Shown one piece after another: positions 1-9,480 of a stretch of 64,000 nucleotides of DNA; position 1 is the stretch's first letter; each line of letters begins with the position of its first letter. Origin of the DNA: Massospora cicadina (Eukaryota > Entomophthoromycota > Entomophthoromycetes > Entomophthorales > Entomophthoraceae); NCBI GenBank assembly GCA_022478985.1, contig JAKSZP010009242.1, positions 186,001 through 250,000 on the forward strand. Direction: 5' to 3'. The notes under the pieces were generated by a model. It saw only the letters and a program-made list of their open reading frames with translations, did no database searches and was not told the DNA's origin. The translations under genes were made by a program, and so were the position numbers.

Positions 1-124
1 AAAAGTGCTTTTGTTATTTATTGATATTGTTATTATTGTTATATTTATTAGTTCAAAAATTTACTTTTTCGCCTTTTTCTTTCTTTTTTTCGTTTCTTTT
101 TTTCTTTTTTCTTTCTTTCTTATA
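1..124. repeat. Low-complexity AT / polypyrimidine tract
   Basis: TTATT-type repeats are followed by long runs of T broken by C. Read on the minus strand this is a purine/A-rich tract just after the integrase-tail relic of element Z. Element A has a comparable A-rich tract in the same place (14736-14825), so this is probably part of element Z and not chance. Confidence 0.7.
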
Positions 125-1260
125 ATGACTTAACTGTCTATAATATGTATGTCTTAAGAGTTTTATCCAAAGATGTTTGATGCCATTCCTTAACTGCAGA
201 TATTTCTTAGCGATGATATTGATGTGTATTGCGACATTGACTCCCTTAAGAGATAATAAAACAGTAAATGTCGGAGTTCATCCAAGGAGTTATGCTCAAG
301 TAGATACACATAAGGTTTATCAAATTCTCACCAGGCTTTCTTTGCTGCTTCTTTGCTTGAGAGTGGATCAGTAAGTGTACATCCTTGGTAGTCCGTTGGT
401 ATAATAGTTCGTCAGAGGAAACTCTGGGTTTATTATGGTAAAGTTCACTGTGTCCAGGTGCTAAATTATGTTTTATTTGACAGAGGTAGAGTGTTCCTTC
501 TTTACTTCGCCCGATATTCTCAGAATTGGAGATTCTTTTACCGTGAATACCATTAACAGTGCAGTGGGAGGCAAAGTAGCCCCATTGTCTGCAATGATGA
601 CAGGGCAGGAAGGGGATTTCACATCTTTGTGTGTTGTTCATCATTCCTCCCCAAGGATTGAGAGGGTTAGAGTGCATATAGTATGATGCTTAGGGAAGGA
701 AGGCTTGTTTTGATGGCTCAACAGTGGTGGCATGTGGTTTTTTAAGTTCAGAGGTGTGAATGTAGCGGCCAGTTGTTGTTGATAGTTGACAATTTTTGAG
801 AAAGGGTGCATCCCTTTGCAAACCCCAGGCCATCACATTATAGAGCTCATGGTGTGGTTTCACCGCCAAAGGCATTGCAATATTAATTCCAGCCTCAGAT
901 AATATGTCTGCCCCTACCTAAGAATGGGCTGCCAAAATGAATAGGTAGGCTCAGTTAGTTTTGTTCCTTTAGAACTCAATTGTCAAGAAGTCAGTCTTCA
1001 GTTGGATTATTTTCTCTATGCCCCCAAGTGGTCTTAGCATTGCGTCCTTGACTTCTTTATATTTGATGGAATTGTCCTTTAAGTAGGAAATGTCCTTTAA
1101 GTAGCAAATGCCTGTTGGTGCTCTTAATGTTAAAAGTGGATATCAATAGATTTGCATCTTGGCGGTCCAAAGCTCCTTCCATGGAAAATTCAAAACGCTT
1201 GAAGATCCATGCATGTTTCCATCTAGATTGAATGGAAATAGCTTATTATGGAGAAAACTA
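125..1260 (-). pseudogene. Element Z: Ty3/gypsy gag relic joined to an integrase-tail relic
   Basis: Gag would form the capsid/nucleocapsid of a Ty3/gypsy retrotransposon particle. On the minus strand, in pieces and with frame changes, I can read a block starting KRFEFSMEGALD near 1201-1166, which matches KRFEMAMHGASD of element A gag. A second block (YKEVKDAMLRPLGG, about 1060-1020) matches YAEVKEAVLHEFGG, and a third (AVKPHHELYNVMAW, about 870-830) matches AVEPYPNLSNTLFP. A CCHC knuckle lies at 602-561 (C-X2-C-X4-Y-X4-C), with Tyr in place of the zinc-binding His. Downstream, about 390-130, there is a weak match to the integrase C-terminal tail and then the A-rich tract. No protease, RT, RNase H or integrase core lies between. 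The family assignment to element A is firm for gag; the tail match is weaker. The rest of the element is outside the window. Confidence 0.7.
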
Positions 1261-2640
1261 TTATGCCACTCAAAGCTGCATGATCTAGGGGCAAACTGCG
1301 GTTCCTCCTTCCCAAAAAAGTTGCACCATTATGAGGAGTGTATATGGGTTAGGGAGCAAAACTTGATTCTGCTGTGGTTTTTTGTGGGTTAGAGGTTCTA
1401 CATCCAGCAATTACTTGAAGAATTCCTCTTGGCGAGGCATAGTTTTTATCCCAGGAGAATTATCATTTATTGGATTCTTGTCATGTTCTTCTTGGTTTAT
1501 GAGAGTTCTTTTGCAATTTTTTTAATTCCACTCTTGCTGCGGTGGTACCATATTTCTTTACAAGCTCCTTTTTGTTTCTTTATCTCACAATAGAAGTATT
1601 GGCAATACTTCTCAGCGTCCAATTCACACTCAATGCAGTGTTATTTTTAAATTTGTAATTTAGGATGTCCTTGAATCAGAGCCTTGTCACTCAATGTTAC
1701 AAAGTTGGCCATATATGTCTCCAGGTAGATCCTCCAGGAATTTATTCTTGCGGAGTTTCTCATTGTGATTCAGCATAATACATTTAAATGGTTTTTAAAT
1801 TTTAATTTATTGTATCTATTTTGGTAAGCTGGAGTGGATTACTGTTTGAACTATAAGGATTTGATATTAATTGGCTAATAAAAGGTCTTGTATAGTTAAA
1901 TCATTGGCCCCTGTAAATGCGCAGCTATCTTATCTCCAGTGGATAGCATTTATAAATGTTTATGATCTGGCGGAACTTGCACAGGATTTAGATACCACTG
2001 ATGCAATAGTAAGTCAATAAGGCACTTGCTGTCCCTCAATATATTTAGGGATATAAAGTGACAAACGTCTATATAAATCTCGATATTTATTATAAGTATA
2101 AGTTTCACTAACACACAGTTCCTGTTAATCCTTGCTATTCCCCTTCTGTTCTGGAAGAGTCACTTTGTCAGATACTCTTCTCAAATGTATCTCTACCTTT
2201 CATTTTTAGTATAGTTTCACTACCAATTATCCTCGCCCTAACTCTCTATATACACCCTCTGAGTTGCACTGCCAGTTAACCTTCTCAAATGTTTCTCTTT
2301 TTCTTTGACTTTGTTATCGCAGCTATTATATGATTGCTACAGTCACTTGATTGTCACCGCCAGGGTTCCCATAATGTGCATTTTTTTACTAACCAGAAGA
2401 GGCTTTTTATTTCTAACGTAACCAATAATTTTTTAATATTTATTTTAGTAGTGTTTTTCAGTAAGAATTATATATATGTTCATCCATATGCACTGCCAGA
2501 TTAAAGTAATGGTGACTATAGGCCTTTGTTACCAGATCTAATCAAATATAATAAAATATTCTGGTTGCTGAATTGATAACTGGCTAATATAGCATTAGTA
2601 TAGGCCCATTTCTCAATAATATCATTTTTTCTAATAGCCT
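1261..2640. other. AT-rich stretch, no gene recognised
   Basis: Only short open frames are present. The N-terminal gag part and 5' LTR of element Z should lie here if it is a normal minus-strand element, but I could not match this stretch to another LTR in the window. Confidence 0.5.
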
Positions 2641-3959
2641 ACCTCCAATATATTATCCCATTGCCAGTGAAAAACAAGCGCAAGCCTTTAAACCCCCAAC
2701 AAATCTGGTGGATACTAACCCGGTGGACACCAATCCAGTTGACTTTCCCACATTAACCTTGCAGCATAAGCGCTGAAACAACCAATGATAATATCTGTAA
2801 CTCCCAGGAAATGGATGCCGCCAATTTGACGTATTGTACCTGGAGAACACCCACTTGAGGCAGACCTCCCAACCTATTGTGCCCTCACAAACAATCATAT
2901 CACATCTCAGACCTCTTTTTCCATACTTGATGATTTGGCAAGGGACTAGGACAACTCAGATGAAAAAGTTTGGGGAAACCTAAAGAGCCCCTTCCAGAAA
3001 GGCAACAGGAGGGCATATTGGGATGGCTCAATGGCTCCTAAACTTATCCATCAAGGATTACCCCCTTGGCGCTCCACTCATATTCCCACCCATAGTCAAG
3101 CACAGAGATTATAACAAGCTGCCACATAAACACAGGTGTAAACAACGGAAACCTCCCAATATATAAAAGGGCCAACTATGGGGCTCCTAAGGGGCACCCT
3201 AGCCCTACAGTCCATTGATTCTGATAGGCTGCATGATTAAAGTGGAGATCCCACCTCCTCAGCTTCTTTAGGTTGATTCACAGAATATTTCAGATGTCTG
3301 AGAGCCCCACATCCACCCCTTTCGATGTAGAAGCATGGAATCAACAATGTGGAAGAAACTCCTTCTGGACGAAATATGCAGCCCCATAATTATCAATCCC
3401 TGGGCGAACCCCACTTTTTAGAATAAGCTTGATGAACACCTATTTTTGGCCAGGTTATCACCCCATTTTCTTCTTTTACGCCATGAGTAGATACCTGCCA
3501 AATGCAGGCCAGGAACAAGATCAGCTACTGAAAGAACTCTCCCACCTTCGACTCACACACATTAAAGTGCTTAGATGCAACTTTAACACCTCATTGAGTT
3601 GCATTTGGGACTCTTCCTTACCCACCTACAGCATTGACAGGGAAACACCCGACTCCAGGTTGTATCCATTCCAGAAGATTCTCTGATGCCTTACCCCGCT
3701 CAGCGTCTAACCTTGGCTGCATAACCTGAAGCTTGTACATGGAGCAGAAGTTCACGTCTGCATCATGAATCAACATGGCCTTAATTGGCCCCATGCTAGG
3801 TTGTTGAGTCTCCAAATCCACACCTTGAGATAACACATCAACAATCATAGGTCCCTTCCGGTGGTCTTCATAGCCAATCCCAGAATAATGCAACGTTTTT
3901 GTTTAGGATTGCCTCAGCAATCCTGAAAAAACATTTTTAAAAGATAAAATGATCATAAT
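2641..3959 (+). other. Unresolved stretch before the LINE relic, possibly its ORF1/endonuclease part
   Basis: This lies directly upstream of the old LINE's RT and would hold ORF1 and the endonuclease if that LINE was full length. A plus-strand frame near 2690-2750 contains a repeated VDTNP motif, and a proline-rich frame follows to about 3110. No CCHC knuckle or endonuclease motif could be read with confidence. The longest open frame (3618-3893, 91 codons) is on the opposite strand and is unlike any LINE or gag part here. A connection with the LINE is inferred from position only. Confidence 0.35.
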
Positions 3960-5416
3960 CTTACATGACCTGCGATCACAACCTCTCCTCATTTAGAGCC
4001 CGCTAAGATAAATAGGCAGAAACAAAGTTGGGATCTTATAGTTTTCTTGTGACTGCGTGAAAGCCCAGATTGTCAAATCCTGCATTAAGGTCAGACATAC
4101 TGAAGCCAGAAACAGGCATCCTAAAAGAAACTGCCAACCTGCACCTTCTCTTAATGGTTGAAAGCGTGAGAAGCCGCTAAGAGACATATCACCTCAAACT
4201 TATTAACCAAGAAGAATAAACGGAAAACTTCACGTTTTCACTTTACTACACCCAGTGGTAACTCCCCATCTGCTTCTTCTATTAAAAAAGGCTTAAATAG
4301 TAGCTCAGGAGATTGCAAATTTTATGGTGGAAAACACCATCACCACATGCAAGGAGGAAAATAAATAGCGAAATCCATTGTTAATATTTTCTCCTTTCTG
4401 GATTTCTGTGTAAACCTAGAAGACATATATGAATTCTTTTTATGGACTCCAGATCCTTTGGCCAATCCTTCAGTGGATGAAGAACTTCATGCGCTGATCA
4501 CAATGCAAGAAATAATAAAAATAGGCTCCATTTCCCATATCTGAAGGCCCTAGGATCAGACAGTATCCCATTTGGAGTGTACTTAGCAGATCTTATAATG
4601 GTTACAAAGTCCCTCCATCCTCTTTTCTCACCCTCTTGGTGGAAGGTGGAGTACTAAATGACTTGAGAGGCGTGATTATGACCCTTAACCATAATAAAGC
4701 AAGTTGAGTTACTCTCAAAAATTGACAACATATTTCCCTATTAACACTGACCACAAAGTCTTCACTAAGCTCCTAGCAATCTGCATGACCAATTGGGAGG
4801 CGCTCACCTCAACCCTGCTCAGCACGACTTCATCATAGGAATACTGCTATTAAACAACAATAGTGAGCTTTTCATGACTATATCAGCTAACTCATCCCTA
4901 ACACGCAGTTTTGTGGTGCTTTTTGATATGGAAAAGGCATACAATCGTGTAAATTGGAAGTATCTCAACGCCTCCTTAACCCGCATCTACGTCCCACTAA
5001 AAACTAGGAGGTGGATATTGGCGCTCTACCACTGGATTCACACTAAAGTAAAGATCCCAACAGGATCTAAGATGGAAGTTATGGTCAAAAAGGGCTCTGT
5101 CAAAGGAATATTTTGAGCCTGATTCTGTTCAACATAGCCCTGGAACCTCTAATGAACCTACTGTAAGAACAACTCATGGGTATACAAGTTCCCAGAAAAC
5201 TACCTGCACCATAGACTTTACATATGATACAACGGTGGTGGTTCATGTGAGAAGGACCTAGACCTACCCATTAAGGAGCTCAATTGCTACTCCAAGGTAT
5301 CAACGAGAATGTTAACATCTCTGAAACCATTATAGTACAAGTTGGTACCCCATCCTTCAACCCTTTTGCCTGGAACCTACCTGTGACACCTTTTCCACAT
5401 AGGTGTTCTCACCTCC
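3960..5416 (+). pseudogene. Old LINE ORF2 relic: endonuclease end and reverse transcriptase
   Basis: ORF2 of a non-LTR retrotransposon makes the nickase and reverse transcriptase for target-primed insertion. RT landmarks survive in several frames. GSDSIPFGVY at 4553 corresponds to GPDGIPYEFY of LINE copy 2. Motif A, DMEKAYNRVNWKYL, near 4928-4970 has AYNRVNW where the family has AYDRVNW. LSLILFNIALEPLMNLL at 5113 corresponds to LSPLLYNFSLDPLL after a frameshift. The box near 5217-5240 reads FTYDTTVVV where FADD is expected. IKELNCYSKVS follows. A possible SDH-like endonuclease motif (CDHNLSS) lies near 3971. Many stops and frameshifts make this the oldest layer. It is interrupted by the solo LTR at 5417 and continues at 6879 and 15921. 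Confidence 0.75.
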
Positions 5417-6878
5417 TGTTGGATTTTTACCAGGTGATATTCCTCATATATTAACAAAATTAATATAATAATTAATTGAGGATGAATTCCAATTAGTTTG
5501 CTATTTTTGATTCGTTATTTAATAATAATACAGCAAATTGTACTCCCCATTTGGTTGGGTTGAGCTATGTTGATCCGCAGGATCAAGAAAGTATTGAGGA
5601 TCATCCCTGATTGGAAATTGGTTGGCCTTGACACCAGCAACTGAGGCCAAGGATGTCAAGACAATTATTATCAATTAAGATGACAGATTGCTTAAATTTG
5701 ACATCAAAATATTTGGAAATGATCTCAATAGAGTTTATAGTCAATATTGACTCCGCATCTTATGCCAAGGATGTCAAACTAATTAATACTAATCACTTAG
5801 GTTTGGTGGAATCATAGTTCAATGCCAACAGCAAAATTTTGGGTGATTGTGGATATTTCCAGTGGAAAGCTAATGTGTTTGTTTACAACCATCTGGCGAT
5901 GATTTCACAGCCTCAAATCTGAGTTTTGCGGAATCTTATCTCAACGCCAACTTTATGTGAAGATGATTGTGGGATTTTCTGGTGGAAAGCTGAAGTATTC
6001 GTTATGAATCGTCTGATTATGGATTTTCTGTCTAATTTGGAGTACCAGCGACTTATGCTGAGGTTTTTGAACCATCTAATATTAATTGAATAAAGTTGAA
6101 TTGTATTTTGACTTTGTGAGAGTATCAGGAACATTCCCTGACAGCATTTTGGTTTAATTTGATACTGGTGACTTAATCCAAGGAAATTAATATATTTAAT
6201 TAATTTGGATTATTACAGAATAAGGATCAATGTAATTATGGACATTTGAGGATGATAAGTATCGCCAGTGAGAGTGCTGATAAGTACTAGGCAGGGAGAA
6301 TTGCCAGTGAGTGCTGACGATGCTGGCAATAAATGCTAATGATGTGGACAGGCAAGAAATGCCTATAAATAGGTTGATCTTCCTATAAATAAAATAACTT
6401 CAAATCTTCAAATCTATTATCCTTTTCCTATTTTTATTAAGTTTTTAGTTAATAGAGGTTAGCTTAGCTTATGGATGTGGGACTCAAGATCACCAGTGGT
6501 TAGTTTCTAGGTTAAAACACCTGGAGTGGTTGGCATAACCAACTCCTAAACTTGAACTAAATGGAAACCCCATAAGAACTTGAGCAACTAGCAACAACAA
6601 TGATGATTTGGAAAGATTGAAGGGGAGAAACCCTGAGGGTGTCAATAGAGGCTGCTTAACCACAATCATTAGACAGGTCCCAAATAGGATCTCTGAGCCA
6701 TAACGAGTGGTCAAGCCTCAGAAGGAGAAGTTGTTAGTCTGCTAGGCTGGTGGGTTGCTCTGCAAATTTATAGGAAAAGGTCGCCAATGATTGTGAAGAA
6801 GCAAGGTACAGCAGTCTTCATACTGTTTGGCCTGGCTCGCTAATGGACACCTACTATTGAGAATGAAAATTGTCAACA
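5417..6878. mobile_element. Solo LTR (family G, copy 1), TSD CCTCC
   Basis: It begins TGTTGGATTT and ends GTCAACA, the usual TG...CA inverted ends of an LTR. The 5 bp just outside, CCTCC (5412-5416) and CCTCC (6879-6883), are identical: a target-site duplication. No internal element remains, so it is what is left after recombination between two LTRs. It matches the copy at 50531-51881 along most of its length. Inside, a motif like GACTTATGCCAAGGATGTCA recurs about four times (near 5625, 5755, 6045, 6160), and a repeat containing GCCAGTGAG occurs near 6260-6320. It sits inside the old LINE relic, whose reading resumes on the far side. Confidence 0.92.
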
Positions 6879-6943
6879 CCTCCCACCAAGGGAAAAAAAT
6901 CAAGAGCAACTAGGACCGCTTACAGGATGCAATGAATCCCATA
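6879..6943 (+). pseudogene. Old LINE ORF2 relic, short middle piece
   Basis: These 65 bases lie between the solo LTR and element A. Joining them conceptually to 5416 and 15921 lets the LINE reading continue from HIGVLTS (like HLGVW of the younger copies) to RIAGVSPPGTN and LLSKVWF (like RIASLRAHPTT and LLSKVWF). The last five bases, CCATA, are the left target-site copy of element A. Confidence 0.6.
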
Positions 6944-7754
6944 TGTTGAAGGGATGACTGGATCTAAATCATCGCTTATTATAAACCAAAAATATACTAA
7001 GTATATCTGCTCTTGGATTTGTGGCCTAGTGATTTAACTTAATTATATTTGACTATAATGACACAGGCTCAAGGGATTTGTGGTTAGGTCAAACTTAAGT
7101 TTAAGTTTTAATTTAATGACTTGGGCACGTGGGCTTTGTTGGTCAATGTCTGAAATTAGTTTTAATGTCAGTCAAGTTTTTAATCAATTAAACTACTAAT
7201 TAGTGATAAGAATTGCCTTGGTATGTGCTGCCAATTACATGTGAAAGTGAATTGGTTCAGCTATTTTGAAGACATGACGAAACGCCATCTCAAGGATGAT
7301 GATGGTATTTACACTGACCGTGAGTCTGAGCATGACGCCCTGAGTCGAAGTATTGTAGACGTTCTTACAAACTTTTCATGTGGCCAAATGCCACTGAAAG
7401 TAAGACGTCATGGGTAAGATGTGGTTAACATCAAGCCCTATAAATAATCCTTAAGTTGACACTAATAAAATATATTCAACTACTGGAATTGTTTATAGTT
7501 TAATTTATAAACGTTTTTGTGCTTAGTACTTTCTTTTTGTATTAATCAGTTTTTACTTGGGATTAGTAAGATCAGGGCGGCATGCCACTATCCAAGTAAA
7601 AATAACAGGGTATAAAAATTAAATATTACTAAGAAGCTATAATTTAAATTATAATCACCATTCTGTCTATTGTCCTCACACAATAGATGCTTGACACTCC
7701 ATTCCGCATCCAAAGGAGAACCAGCTCTCTGAAGCAAAACTCAAAAATTCAACA
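6944..7754 (+). repeat. Element A 5' LTR (811 bp)
   Basis: Starts TGTTGAAGGG and ends AAATTCAACA. It is nearly identical to 15105-15915 and diverges from it exactly after AACA. A 65-codon open frame (7223-7417) is also present in the 3' copy (15386-15580), but nothing suggests it is a gene. The LTR should carry the element's promoter and poly(A) signals; I did not locate a convincing TATA box. Confidence 0.93.
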
Positions 7755-7756
7755 AG

Positions 7757-7776
7757 TGGCGCTCATGGCTGGGACC
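7757..7776 (+). other. Element A primer-binding site (candidate)
   Basis: TGGCGCTCATGGCTGGGACC begins two bases after the LTR end. The TGG start pairs with the universal CCA end of a tRNA. The gag ATG at 7765 lies inside it. Elements B, C, E and F have a related TGGTGCTCACTAC or TGTGCTCACTAC sequence here. I do not assign the tRNA. Confidence 0.65.
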
Positions 7777-9254
7777 ACAGATGGTGACCAGTATCAACGT
7801 TTGAGCGACCAAATTTCACAGATGAAGAATAAATACACCAGAAAAATCATTAATCTCAATAATGATATTAATGCTATTAACAAGTCAAACAATTATCTCC
7901 ATGGAGAATTGAACCAATGTAAGAAGGCAATGAAAGAAAAGGACCAAGTGATTTCCACCTTGCAACTACAAGCTACTAGCCTTAATAAAAAATAGAAAAA
8001 TTAAAAAAACCCAAAATCATGTCAGTTGGAAAAATGAAATCAACGAGAAAATCCAAACTCTGGCTGACAGGCGTTGTCAGTGTGTTACAACCCACTCAAC
8101 TGGAAATTCTTCCAAATATTATGAGGACGAAGCTTCAGAAATAGCTACCAAAATGGACGCTGGGACACGTTGACAACTTCCTAGCAATATGATTGCTTTG
8201 GTCAACACTAACACCTCAAACTGGGATACGATGCCCCAACGCCCTAGTACGCCTGGTTCTGGTCAAAAAAATAGTGATCATGATAACCAGGAACAGGGAA
8301 GCAATAATTTCAAACCAGCAAACCTGCCAACCTTTGACAAAAATGGAAGTATTACCACCTTTGTCAAACGCTTTGAAATGGCCATGCATGGGGCCAGTGA
8401 CCATAACAAAGCAGCCACTATGATTTTCTGCTTGGATGAGTGGAGCATTGAGTTGATTATGCCTCACATTAATGAAAATCCAACATACGCTGAAGTCAAG
8501 GAGGCCGTGCTTCATGAATTTGGAGGTCCAGAACGGATGTTGACCAGAAAATCCAAGTTTATGAACATCAGCTTTAAGAAAGATGAAGCAATTGATGAAT
8601 TTGTGGATTGATTCTATCATGAAGCTCAAGTCCTCTTAGGCGCATGGGCTATAGTTGATTTCAATGCCAAGATAGCACTAGAGCATGCAGTAGAACCTTA
8701 CCCTAATCTATCAAACACTCTATTTCCTGCTTTTGTGCAAAACTTTGTGACATCTGAATTGGTTGACTATTTATGCAGATGCTCAAAAATTACAGCCCTC
8801 CTAATACTGGTTACAGATTAAGAACCACTGCCTTTGCTGGAAGGTCCTTTGAAACCAATAAGAATATTAACACCTCATGGCCAGTGAGTGAAATTACTTG
8901 CTTTAATTGCAATTGTAAAGGTCACTATGCTTCCCGATGCCATCAGCAAAATGTCAATATAGTCCTTCCCAATACTGTGCAGGAGGAGGGAAAAGAATAA
9001 GAACAATAGATGCAGGATGCTCTATTGCGCCTGCAACACCAGTCCCACCTGATCAACAAGCAAATGATGGCCATGGGGCCTTGCTTAACAATAAAAACGA
9101 TTTTATTTTAGTATCAAATGAAGATTCCTCAAACGTACATGCAGTAACTCACTCCCAAAGTAAGGTTGTCACGCCTGAAGCCTCTGAAGAAGTCACTAAA
9201 CCCTATATGCAACAAATACTTGAAAATATTCCAGCTGTCAGGCATGGGGAATGA
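7765..9254 (+). pseudogene. Element A gag
   Basis: This encodes the structural (capsid/nucleocapsid) protein of the particle. The first part (7765-7995, from MAGTTDGDQY) looks like a coiled coil rich in Lys, Asn and Gln and ends in TAG. After frame changes the capsid part runs 8189-8611 (FKPANLPTF, KRFEMAMHGASD, YAEVKEAVLHEFGG, FMNISFKKDEAID). It is closed by TGA at 8609-8611, where element E has the Arg codon CGA. The same frame-shifted reading continues (FYHEAQVLLGAW) to a good CCHC knuckle at 8899-8940 (C-X2-C-X4-H-X4-C). A last open frame runs to 9254. The 7765 start was chosen because it is the first ATG outside the LTR; the ATG at 7687 lies inside the LTR. Confidence 0.85.
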
Positions 9255-9349
9255 CCAAGTTCAAGGAAAGATATTTAGTAGTATATTGTGACACTCATAG
9301 CACAGGCCGCGCGCAAAAGCTAGCCTCGCTTTGGAAGGGTCCATTTATT
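9255..9349 (+). pseudogene. Element A integrase C-terminal tail, first part
   Basis: The frame reads YLVVYCDTHSTGRAQKLASL then WKGPFI, matching MVLYYHNSIATRSGKLGSI then REGPFI in element F (63403 onward). This GPF-type region lies after the integrase catalytic core. It follows gag directly, so all the enzymes are missing. LINE copy 1 is inserted inside the GPFI codons; positions 9330-9349 are the left copy of its target duplication. Confidence 0.82.
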
Positions 9350-9480
9350 TTGATTTATTGCGGGGAAGGCTGACCATGGGACGGACACTTCCAAATATGA
9401 CTCAGATGAGACAAAACTCAATACCAGGTGAGGCACCCCAGAGAAGCGATGTTATCTCTTGTTGCCAGCGGGAACGCCAC

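Noticed and set aside
246..677. 143-codon minus-strand frame as an independent gene
   Set aside because: It contains the decayed CCHC knuckle and lies in order with other gag blocks of element Z, so it is part of that relic.
7687..7764. ATG at 7687 as the start of element A gag
   Set aside because: It lies inside the 5' LTR, and the same stretch is present in the 3' LTR. The first ATG outside the LTR is at 7765.
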